A stretch of 64,000 nt of DNA. Origin: PLanc-01 sp034678485 (GTDB lineage: Bacteria > Planctomycetota > Phycisphaerae > Sedimentisphaerales > Anaerobacaceae). Positions 54,499-61,439 of this stretch are shown in pieces. The position numbers and the translations under genes are program-made. The stretch's first letter is position 1. Every line of letters begins with the position of its first letter. The notes beneath the pieces are model-generated. The model searched no databases. It was not told where the DNA came from and saw only the letters and a program-made list of their open reading frames with translations. Location: the NCBI GenBank assembly GCA_034678485.1, contig JAXDBU010000014.1:16760-80759 (forward strand). Direction: 5' to 3'.

Positions 54499-55008
54499 TT
54501 GGAACGAAATCGTCTGTGGGCGCCGTGGCGGATTCCCTATATTCGCGATATCGGCAAGAGCGACGGATGCTTTCTCTGCCACAACCTGGCGCATCCCGAG
54601 CAGGATGCGGAGAACCTCGTCCTGTGGCGGACGGGGCGGAGCCTCGTCGTCCTGAATCGGTTCCCCTACAACAACGGGCATCTGCTGATCGCGCCGGCCC
54701 GGCACATTGCGATGCTGGAGGAGACCTCGGAGGAGGAGCTGCTCGATCTGTTCAAGCTGATTCGGGAATCGCAGCGGGCGCTGTCGCTGACGATCAAGCC
54801 GCACGGCTTCAACGTGGGGATGAACTTCAGTCGCTGCGCAGGCGCGGGCCTGCCCGGCCACCTGCACATCCACGTCGTGCCCCGCTGGGACGGCGACACG
54901 AACTTCATGGGCGTGTGCAGCGATACGCGGGTGATCAGCCAGTCGCTGATCGATCTGCTCGAGGAACTCAAGCGGGCCAGCGCCGAGCACGGCCTGCCGG
55001 CGGTTTAG
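54499..55008 (+). CDS. HIT-family nucleotide hydrolase/transferase
   Basis: The product is 169 residues. The histidine triad GHLHIHVVPRW lies near residue 118, with LWAPWRIPYI at the N-terminus and a FCLCH-type Cys motif (CFLCHNL) that may bind zinc. The APWR opening is shared with Ap4A phosphorylase-like HIT proteins of many bacteria. Such enzymes cleave dinucleoside polyphosphates or adenylated compounds in the cytoplasm. The start is a TTG at 54499 with GGGAGG 10 bases upstream, or a TTG at 54481; no ATG precedes the conserved region. Confidence 0.85.
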   Translation: MERNRLWAPWRIPYIRDIGKSDGCFLCHNLAHPEQDAENLVLWRTGRSLVVLNRFPYNNGHLLIAPARHIAMLEETSEEELLDLFKLIRESQRALSLTIKPHGFNVGMNFSRCAGAGLPGHLHIHVVPRWDGDTNFMGVCSDTRVISQSLIDLLEELKRASAEHGLPAV

Positions 55009-55014
55009 AGGAAG

Positions 55015-55053
55015 CGATAGGACCGATAGGACTCATGGGACCTATGGGATCGG
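55015..55053. repeat. short GGACCTATGGGA-type repeat
   Basis: Tandem variants of a 10-base unit (ATAGGACCG, ATAGGACTC, ATGGGACCT, ATGGGATCG) lie in the gap between the HIT and dGTPase genes. No function can be read from it. Confidence 0.45.
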
Positions 55054-55077
55054 TCTGGCCTGGCGGGGTGGATTCCT

Positions 55078-56178
55078 ATGTCCGATGGATTGTGTTCTTG
55101 TGCTGTGACGGAGATGGCGAGCAAGGGGCGGGCGTTCGCCGAGCCCTCGCATCCGTATCGCTCGGATTTCGAGCGAGACCGGGACCGGATCATCCACAGT
55201 TCGGCCTTCCGTCGTCTCGAGGGCAAGACGCAGGTCTTCACTCCCGGCCTGGACGACTACTATCGGTCTCGACTGACGCACAGCATCGAGGTCGCGCAGA
55301 TCGGTCGGACGCTCGCGAGGACACTGGGACTCAACGAGACCCTCACCGAAGCGATCTGCCTGGCGCATGATTTGGGCCATTCGCCCTTCGGCCACGCCGG
55401 AGAGGCTGCGTTGAACTCGCTGCTGGCGGATCACGGCGGGTTCGAGCACAACGCCCAGTCGCTGCGGATCGTCGATCTGCTGGAGCATCCATACCCCCAG
55501 TTCATGGGCCTGAACCTGATGTACGAGACCCGCCTGGGCCTGGCGATGCACAAGAGCCGGTACGATCAGCCGGGAGAGGGCAGGTTCGCGGAGATCAACT
55601 GTACATTGGAAGGGCAGGCCGCGGACCTGGCCGACCGCATCGCGTACAACTGCCACGACCTGGAGGATGGAACGCGGGCCCGCCTGCTCGATGCCGACTC
55701 GATGCAGGACATCGAGATCTTCGCGGCGGCCGAGTGCCGCATCCGCGCCGACGAGATCGACGACCGGACGATCCGTCGGACCCGCACCGCCAAGGCGATC
55801 ATCGACGCCCTCGTCGGCGACTGCATCGAGACCAGTCGGGTGAGCATCGCTGCCGCAGGGGTTCAGACCGCCGCCGACGCGTGCGCCAGAGCAGAGAATC
55901 TGATCTCGCTGTCGGCCGAGAGCGACCGCAAGCTCCGCGTGCTGGAGGATTTCCTGCTCCGCTGTTTCTATCATCACGAGTCGCTTGTCGAGACATCGAG
56001 GAAGGTCCGCGGCTGGCTGGGCGAGTTGTTTGATCGCCTGTGCCGCAAGCCGGAAGAGATGCCCGGCTACTTTCGAAGGTTCATCCCGCAGCACGGCCTG
56101 GAGCGGGCGGTTTGCGACTACATCGCCGGCATGACGGATCGCTATTGCCTCAAGGTGCTCGACGTTGTGCCTTCGTAG
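55078..56178 (+). CDS. dgt: deoxyguanosinetriphosphate triphosphohydrolase-like protein
   Basis: The product is 366 residues. The HD-domain signature is complete: RDRIIHSSAFRRLEGKTQVF opens the domain, then RLTHSIEVAQIGR and CLAHDLGHSPFGHAGE give the metal-binding H...HD, with a later D in LADRIAYNCHDLED. This matches the dGTPase-like HD family, which removes triphosphate from dNTPs in the cytoplasm. Length fits the shorter type-2 subgroup. The ATG at 55078 gives an N-terminus matching the usual HPYRSDFERDRDR block; no strong ribosome binding site is visible. Confidence 0.93.
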   Translation: MSDGLCSCAVTEMASKGRAFAEPSHPYRSDFERDRDRIIHSSAFRRLEGKTQVFTPGLDDYYRSRLTHSIEVAQIGRTLARTLGLNETLTEAICLAHDLGHSPFGHAGEAALNSLLADHGGFEHNAQSLRIVDLLEHPYPQFMGLNLMYETRLGLAMHKSRYDQPGEGRFAEINCTLEGQAADLADRIAYNCHDLEDGTRARLLDADSMQDIEIFAAAECRIRADEIDDRTIRRTRTAKAIIDALVGDCIETSRVSIAAAGVQTAADACARAENLISLSAESDRKLRVLEDFLLRCFYHHESLVETSRKVRGWLGELFDRLCRKPEEMPGYFRRFIPQHGLERAVCDYIAGMTDRYCLKVLDVVPS

Positions 56179-56257
56179 CGAGGGCATCTTGCCCTTGTTC
56201 TCTCGTGTCGAGGGCGTCTCGCCCTCGGATCGTGGGCTCCGATGCCCGCGACACGCC
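56179..56257. repeat. palindromic repeat cluster after dgt
   Basis: Two hairpins in a row: AGGGC-ATCTT-GCCCT at 56181-56195 and CGAGGGC-GTCTC-GCCCTCG at 56209-56227. A GATGCCCGCGACACG arm follows. Same style as the elements at 5009-5079 and 17200-17249. It borders the ATPase/DUF4276-like pair on the left. Confidence 0.7.
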
Positions 56258-56317
56258 GGAGTGGTCCAATCGTCAATTGGTTTGATCTGGCTTGGCTTTG
56301 GATGGTACACTTGAATT

Positions 56318-57571
56318 ATGATCGAGCAGATTACCATCAAGAACTTCAAGAGCTTCAAGGACGTGACCCTCAAGCTGGGTCCCATGAATCTCTTCATCGG
56401 AGCCAACGCCAGCGGCAAATCCAATTTCTTCGATGCCCTCCGAGTCCTGCAGGGCATCGGGTATGGCTTTACACTTCATGAGATCCTGGATGGCAAGCCA
56501 AAGAGCGCGACGAGCGAGGTCTGGGAAGGCATCCGCGGGGGTAGTTCAAACGCGGCATTTGCCTGTGATCGCACCGACCAGCCTACGTTGTTTCGGGTCG
56601 GCGATGACAACTTTGAGATTGCCTTTTCGGCTGTGGAAGGGCAGTTATACAATGAATGTCTGCACGGTATCTACGATTCTTTTCCAGCAAATAACCGGCA
56701 CACAGGTCCGCTGTTGAGAGCACGTTATTACGGATCGGATCCAGGGCACCCAAGTTATCTTACATTCGAGAGAAACCGGCCGATCCTCGCGCAGATGGCC
56801 TGCGTAGGCAATACGAGATGGAGCAGAACTCGCTCAGAGATGAGCGAGAGTGTGACGCAGAACCTGTCCAGAGATCTTGCTGGTGTTCATGGTCTCAAAG
56901 TCAGGATGATAGCGGCCACAATAGCGAATGCTCTGGCTGATATGCAGCGTATCGATCCTTCGCCATCGCTCCTGCGTGGGTACTCGCAGGCACACGAAAT
57001 TGATCGCATGGGAGAACGAGGGGAGAACTTCGCAGCGCTCATTCAGCGAATCTGCTCCGATGTCGAGGCGAAAGATGCCTATTTGAGTTGGCTGCGAGAA
57101 CTCCGCCCTCATGACGTGGATGACGTGGGCACCCTCAAAGGGGCGATTGGTGAACCACTCCTGATGATGAAAGAAAGGAATCGTGAATGGCCCGCGCAGA
57201 CTCTGTCGGATGGTACGCTCCGCTTTGCGGCAATCGCCGCAGCATTCTTCCAGCCAGATATGCCGGGGATTCTGACGATCGAGGAGATCGAGAACGGCAT
57301 TCATGCCAGTCGGCTGCGGTTGCTGGTGGAACTGCTTCGCAGTCGGGCTGCGACGGGAAAGACCCAGGTCATGGCTACGACACACTCGCCTGTTGTGCTT
57401 GCATGGCTCAAGCCCGAGGAATACGCCACCACGTTCTACTTCCATCGCGACGAAGAGACCGGCGAATCGCGGATCACTCCCCTGAGCGAGATCCCTCGGT
57501 TCCATGAGATCGTTGCCAAGCATCCTATCAGCGACCTGTTCGCCGAAGGCTGGATGGAGACTGCCCTGTGA
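56318..57571 (+). CDS. AAA/OLD-like ATPase of a putative two-gene defence module
   Basis: The product is 417 residues. ABC-type ATPase of the AAA_15/AAA_21 (OLD/RecF-like) group: ITIKNFKSFKDVTLKLGPMN at the start, Walker A GANASGKSN near residue 28, signature-like QTLSDGTLRFAAIAA near 293, Walker B ILTIEEIENGIHASR near 320 and switch histidine MATTHSPVVL near 350. The central part (about 100-260) is variable, as in other members. It overlaps the next gene by four bases (GTGA). Similar ATPases with small TOPRIM-like partners act in phage defence. G+C appears lower here than in neighbouring genes, and palindromic repeats flank the pair, so horizontal transfer is plausible. Confidence 0.85.
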   Translation: MIEQITIKNFKSFKDVTLKLGPMNLFIGANASGKSNFFDALRVLQGIGYGFTLHEILDGKPKSATSEVWEGIRGGSSNAAFACDRTDQPTLFRVGDDNFEIAFSAVEGQLYNECLHGIYDSFPANNRHTGPLLRARYYGSDPGHPSYLTFERNRPILAQMACVGNTRWSRTRSEMSESVTQNLSRDLAGVHGLKVRMIAATIANALADMQRIDPSPSLLRGYSQAHEIDRMGERGENFAALIQRICSDVEAKDAYLSWLRELRPHDVDDVGTLKGAIGEPLLMMKERNREWPAQTLSDGTLRFAAIAAAFFQPDMPGILTIEEIENGIHASRLRLLVELLRSRAATGKTQVMATTHSPVVLAWLKPEEYATTFYFHRDEETGESRITPLSEIPRFHEIVAKHPISDLFAEGWMETAL

Positions 57572-58155
57572 GCCTGCAGGTGCTGGTTATCCCCGAAGAC
57601 CAGACCTACAACGGTTACATTCTCAAGCCTGTTGTAGAGCGGATGTTGGCCGAACTGGGCAAACCCAAGGCTCGCGTCACCGTTCTTCCAGAGCCCAAGC
57701 TAAACGGTTATCCTCACGCGCTGAGTGCGATTCGCGGTGACCTGATAGATCGGTACAAGCACATTCGTCTGTGGCTGTTTTTGCCAGATGCTGATCGAGC
57801 AGGTGATTTGCGATGGCTTGAAGACGAACTGGCGGAACAACAAGTGCACCTGCTCTGTTGCGCGGCCCAGCCCGAGGTTGAGGCTTGGTTGTTGGCTGGA
57901 CATCGAGACAGATTGTCACTTCCTTGGGCTGACGTGCGTGGGCACGAGCATCTGAAAGAAGCGGTCTTCGAACCTTTCCTAAGGGAATTTGGTGATGACC
58001 GAAGCGTAGGCGGTGGTCGCGGGGGTTTGGTTCGCGAGACGCTCAAGAACTACAGGGGGCTTCTGGAGCTTTGCCCGGAACTCGCCGAGCTTGAGAATCG
58101 CCTGCGGAGTTTCCTGACCCCCGGTGAGCAGGGGCGCGACCAGATCCTCCGATAG
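57568..58155 (+). CDS. DUF4276/RloB-like partner of the ATPase
   Basis: The product is 195 residues, starting at a GTG that overlaps the ATPase stop. TOPRIM-like acidic positions are visible: VLVIPEDQTYNGYILKPVVE at the N-terminus, LWLFLPDADRAGDLRW near residue 70 and CCAAQPEVEAWLLAGH near 100. The E-x-EAWLLA block is the hallmark of DUF4276-type proteins. These occur beside AAA ATPases in predicted defence systems, where the small subunit is thought to cut nucleic acid. The exact activity is not known. A hairpin repeat follows at 58168-58262. Confidence 0.75.
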   Translation: MSLQVLVIPEDQTYNGYILKPVVERMLAELGKPKARVTVLPEPKLNGYPHALSAIRGDLIDRYKHIRLWLFLPDADRAGDLRWLEDELAEQQVHLLCCAAQPEVEAWLLAGHRDRLSLPWADVRGHEHLKEAVFEPFLREFGDDRSVGGGRGGLVRETLKNYRGLLELCPELAELENRLRSFLTPGEQGRDQILR

Positions 58156-58167
58156 CCAGGCCCGACC

Positions 58168-58262
58168 TGTCATGCTGAACGAAGTGAAGCATCCGGCCGA
58201 CGAATGCAAATGTGGCTTGTTGTCGTGCCCGGCCCAGATCCTTCGCTCCGCTCAGGATGACA
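58168..58262. repeat. long hairpin repeat, second copy
   Basis: Left end TGTCATGCTGAACGAAGTGA, right end ATCCTTCGCTCCGCTCAGGA then TGACA. The ends match those of the element at 27682-27793, with a different centre. It borders the ATPase pair on the right. Confidence 0.8.
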
Positions 58263-58388
58263 ATGTCTCGCCAGCACACTGTGACCGCTCAAACTGCAGC
58301 CTGCCAGGGAATCTGATGGCGGCCCGGAATAGGTGGTCTCCTGTTTCCCTTTGACCTTGGCCTGCGATTGGTGTAGTTTTTGGGGCCT

Positions 58389-58889
58389 ATGGACTGGAAA
58401 CGCTGGATTGCCACAGGTCTGGGTCTGGGCTGGATGCCGGTGGCGCCGGGGAGCTGGGGCTCCCTGCCGCCTGCGGTTGTGTTTGGCCTGTTGACGTACT
58501 GCGGCGCTCCGGAAGCAACGACGACCGCGGTCCTGGTTGCGATGGTTGCCATCGGGTGCGTTGCGTGCGTCCTCTGTGCGCCGGCTTCCATCGCTGCCAC
58601 CGGCGGGGTGGACCCGGGCGAGGTGGTTGCAGACGAGTTCGCAGGGCAAGCCGTCGCATTTGTGGGCGTGCCCCTGGTGGCGATGCGGAGTTTGGTCGGC
58701 TGGGAAGGGCTCGTCGTCGCGGCCTGCGGGTTCCTTGCCTTTCGTGTGATCGATATCTCCAAACCCGGGCCGATCAAGAAGCTCGAACGGTTTCCCGCGG
58801 GCTGGGGCATTCTGGCGGACGACCTTGCCGCCGGAGCAGTTGCGGCGGTCTTTGTTTGCATCGCTACGGCGATCCTGGTTCGGGGGTAG
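58389..58889 (+). CDS. pgpA: phosphatidylglycerophosphatase A
   Basis: The product is 166 residues with several membrane segments. PgpA signatures are LGLGWMPVAPGSWGSL near residue 13 and DPGEVVADEFAGQAVAF near 76. The stretch FRVIDISKPGPIKKLERFPA and GILADDLAAG give the acidic C-terminal site. It removes phosphate from phosphatidylglycerophosphate at the inner membrane. The ATG at 58389 is the first ATG; an in-frame TTG lies 9 bases upstream and no ribosome binding site is seen. uppP follows 10 bases after the stop. Confidence 0.93.
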   Translation: MDWKRWIATGLGLGWMPVAPGSWGSLPPAVVFGLLTYCGAPEATTTAVLVAMVAIGCVACVLCAPASIAATGGVDPGEVVADEFAGQAVAFVGVPLVAMRSLVGWEGLVVAACGFLAFRVIDISKPGPIKKLERFPAGWGILADDLAAGAVAAVFVCIATAILVRG

Positions 58890-58899
58890 CAGAGCCTGC

Positions 58900-59712
58900 A
58901 TGATCGAATGGATGGCCGTTATCGTGCTGGGGTTGGTCGAGGGAATCACCGAGTTCCTCCCGGTTTCATCCACCGGGCACCTGCTGCTGGCGGAGTGCGC
59001 GTTCAAGGAATGGCTCGGGCTGCAGCACCGGTCGGACCTGTTCAACACGGTAATCCAATGCGGCGCCGTCCTGGCGGTGGTTGTGCTGTTCACCCAGCGC
59101 GTCAGGCAGATGTTCTTCGAGTGGCGAAACCCGGCGGTGCGTCAGTTCCTTCTCAAGCTCGCGGTCGCGTTCGCTATTACCGGCGTCGGCGGCGTCATCC
59201 TGAAGAAGGCCGGCCTGGAACTGCCCGAAACAGCCGGGCCCGTCGCCTGGGCGACCCTGAGTGGTGGGTTCGTGATCTTCGCCGTCGAGCGCTGGGTGAA
59301 GGGCCGGACCCCGCAGGAGGAGATGGGCTGGGTCTCGGCGATCGTGGTTGGACTGGCCCAACTGCTTGCCGCGGTCTTCCCGGGCGCCTCCCGGTCCGGC
59401 GCGACGATCCTGGCTGCCATGGTCGCAGGTACTTCCCGCAAGTCCGCTACGGAGTTTTCGTTCCTCCTGGGCATTCCCACCTTGCTCTCGGCGGGCGCGC
59501 TGCAGATCTTCGATGCCTGGCAGGACGCTCGGATGCAGGGGGGGCAAATGACCGAGAACTGGGCTCAACTGCTTGTTGCGGGGATCGTGGCGGCTGTTAC
59601 CGCCTTCGCGGTGGTGAAATGGCTGCTGCGGTTTGTCCAGAGCCATACGTTCGTCGGTTTCGGCTGGTATCGGCTTGCTCTGGGCCTTCTCATCTTCGTT
59701 GCCCTGCGTTAG
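58900..59712 (+). CDS. uppP: undecaprenyl-diphosphatase UppP
   Basis: The product is 270 residues with about eight membrane spans. BacA/UppP signatures are clear: LGLVEGITEFLPVSSTGHLL at the N-terminus (conserved E-E and PVSSTGH) and PGASRSGATI near residue 163 (PGxSRSGxT). It recycles undecaprenyl pyrophosphate for cell-wall and glycan synthesis. The ATG at 58900 gives the normal N-terminus; the frame extends upstream but only overlaps pgpA. Confidence 0.96.
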   Translation: MIEWMAVIVLGLVEGITEFLPVSSTGHLLLAECAFKEWLGLQHRSDLFNTVIQCGAVLAVVVLFTQRVRQMFFEWRNPAVRQFLLKLAVAFAITGVGGVILKKAGLELPETAGPVAWATLSGGFVIFAVERWVKGRTPQEEMGWVSAIVVGLAQLLAAVFPGASRSGATILAAMVAGTSRKSATEFSFLLGIPTLLSAGALQIFDAWQDARMQGGQMTENWAQLLVAGIVAAVTAFAVVKWLLRFVQSHTFVGFGWYRLALGLLIFVALR

Positions 59713-59832
59713 GCGGCAGGATTCACCGTCCCAAGGCGAGGGTATCCGGGCAATCTGCGGGCGTTGGAGTCTGAAAGCGGTGGCGAGAAATGAAATAGTG
59801 CGAGGAAATACGGGTTCTGGTTGAAAAAACAT

Positions 59833-59860
59833 TTAGGGGAACTGCGCCGGGTGCTATAAT
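59833..59860 (+). promoter_or_regulatory. possible sigma-70-type promoter
   Basis: A perfect TATAAT at 59855-59860 with a weak TTAGGG (59833-59838) 16 bases upstream, about 90 bases before the gene at 59952. Confidence 0.4.
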
Positions 59861-59951
59861 AAAGGGCGAATCGAGCCGGTGCAGGCCCCAAGTTCAGGCG
59901 CAGGACGGCTCGATGGAATACTGAAAGACTTCTGTGGAGGGTTCTTCCCCC

Positions 59952-60713
59952 ATGGCGACGGATAGTTACGGCTCTCTGTGCGACGATTTCTACATCGACA
60001 TGTATGTGAATACGGAACTGGATCTGCCCACGGAACGGGATACGATCCTGACCTTCTTCGACCGGATCCAGAGGCAGTTTCCCACGATGGGCCGATTCTC
60101 ACGTCGGGATAGCGGGGAATACTGCCTTGAGGAAGACCCCGTTTCGGGGCAATACCGCTGGGTGAGTCTGGAAGTGGACCGGGTCGGCTCCGGCGTGGTG
60201 AATCCCGCCAGTATCGAGGAGGTCGGCCGGCAGAACAAGCTGATCCTCGATCTGATGCCGTACATGCTGGGAATTACGCCGCTCGACATCGATTCTCTCG
60301 ACCTGACGTTCGCGATGGATTTCGATTGCGCCGGCAACCACGACGAGGTGATTGCCGAGGCTTTGTTTGGTTCGAGCGCTTTTGGCTGGCTCCTGGACTG
60401 GCCTCAGACCCGGCCGATCGTGTTCTCACCTTCCATGGTGATCTCGCTGGGCGACGATGATCACATGCAGGCGCGCATGAGCATCGAGTCCAAGACGAGT
60501 CTCTACGAGCCCGGCGAGAAGGAGCCGAATCACGACGAAGCGATCACTGTGTCGCTGACGGTCCGCCAGTATCCGAAAGCGAGCGAGCGGTTCGACCCGG
60601 TGGCGTCCTTCGAGCGACAGTGCCAGCAGGTCGAAGAGCTGATGTCGGAGAAGATCCTTCGCTACTTCGTGCAGCCGCTCACGGAGGTGATCGCGCAGAG
60701 AAGATCGTCCTGA
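59952..60713 (+). CDS. hypothetical protein, soluble
   Basis: The product is 253 residues, acidic, with no signal peptide or membrane span. It has DFYIDMYVNTELDLPTERDT near the N-terminus and FAMDFDCAGNHDEVIAEALF near residue 120. I do not recognise the family. The ATG at 59952 has GGAGGG 10 bases upstream; an in-frame GTG lies at 59934. A TATAAT box lies about 90 bases upstream. The PH-domain-like gene follows 62 bases later and may be co-transcribed. Confidence 0.8.
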   Translation: MATDSYGSLCDDFYIDMYVNTELDLPTERDTILTFFDRIQRQFPTMGRFSRRDSGEYCLEEDPVSGQYRWVSLEVDRVGSGVVNPASIEEVGRQNKLILDLMPYMLGITPLDIDSLDLTFAMDFDCAGNHDEVIAEALFGSSAFGWLLDWPQTRPIVFSPSMVISLGDDDHMQARMSIESKTSLYEPGEKEPNHDEAITVSLTVRQYPKASERFDPVASFERQCQQVEELMSEKILRYFVQPLTEVIAQRRSS

Positions 60714-60775
60714 GTCCGCAGGCGTAAACCTTCGTTTTGCAGAACGTGGTCTTGTCCTAAGGAGTGGAAGTCGCC

Positions 60776-61237
60776 ATGGCATTGGAAGCCCCGTTGAGCA
60801 AGTACAAACGACAGAATTTCTACATCGGTGTGGCCGTGTGTCTCGCACTGGCCCTGTGGTTCGCCTACGACGGATACCTCAACAAGGGCTTCATCGAAGA
60901 GCACACCAACAAGGAAGGCCGGCCGGACAGCACGCTGATCTTCAATCAGAAATCGCCGCCTTTCTTCGTCGCAGGAGCCCTGCTGTGCGGCGGGTACTTC
61001 TGCGTCATACGCAACAGAAAGCTCGTAGCTACGGATGACGCTCTGGTCATTGCCGGCAAGCAGAGAATCCCCTACGACGCCATCGAAAGGATCGACAAGA
61101 CGCATTTCGAGAAGAAGGGCGTCTTCACGATCTTCTACAAGAACGAACAAGGCCGCGAGTCGAAGCGAGCGTTGAGCGACCGTGAGTACGACCATCTCGG
61201 CCCGATCCTCGACCACCTGATTGCGCAGATCACATAG
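60776..61237 (+). CDS. small membrane protein with a PH-like domain
   Basis: The product is 153 residues. Two spans (YIGVAVCLALALWFAYDGYL; FFVAGALLCGGYFCVI) precede a C-terminal domain of about 70 residues with the bacterial PH-like pattern (KLVATDDALVIAGKQRIPYD, AIERIDKTHFEKKGVFTIFY). Function unknown; perhaps a membrane-bound scaffold. AAGGAG lies 11 bases before the ATG at 60776. Confidence 0.75.
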   Translation: MALEAPLSKYKRQNFYIGVAVCLALALWFAYDGYLNKGFIEEHTNKEGRPDSTLIFNQKSPPFFVAGALLCGGYFCVIRNRKLVATDDALVIAGKQRIPYDAIERIDKTHFEKKGVFTIFYKNEQGRESKRALSDREYDHLGPILDHLIAQIT

Positions 61238-61301
61238 CCGGGACGCCCAGGCGTTTGCCGTCGATGAACTCGTTCCGGGCCGGCGGATGGTCCCCCGCAC
61301 G

Positions 61302-61329
61302 TTGACAATGTCACGGCCTGTTGTATAAT
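61302..61329 (+). promoter_or_regulatory. consensus sigma-70-type promoter
   Basis: Perfect TTGACA (61302-61307), a 16-base spacer and perfect TATAAT (61324-61329), about 110 bases before the repeat-protein gene. This is the best promoter in the window by eye. The leader contains a T-rich run (about 61408-61421). Confidence 0.75.
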
Positions 61330-61439
61330 GCCCTGCCCGTGCGGCGTTGGCGGCGGGCGCGTGCGGTGCCCTTGTGTCCCCCAGGCTGCGGTGAACGCGG
61401 GTCGTATTCTTTTTTTCTTTTCAGGAAGGGAGACGTGCG

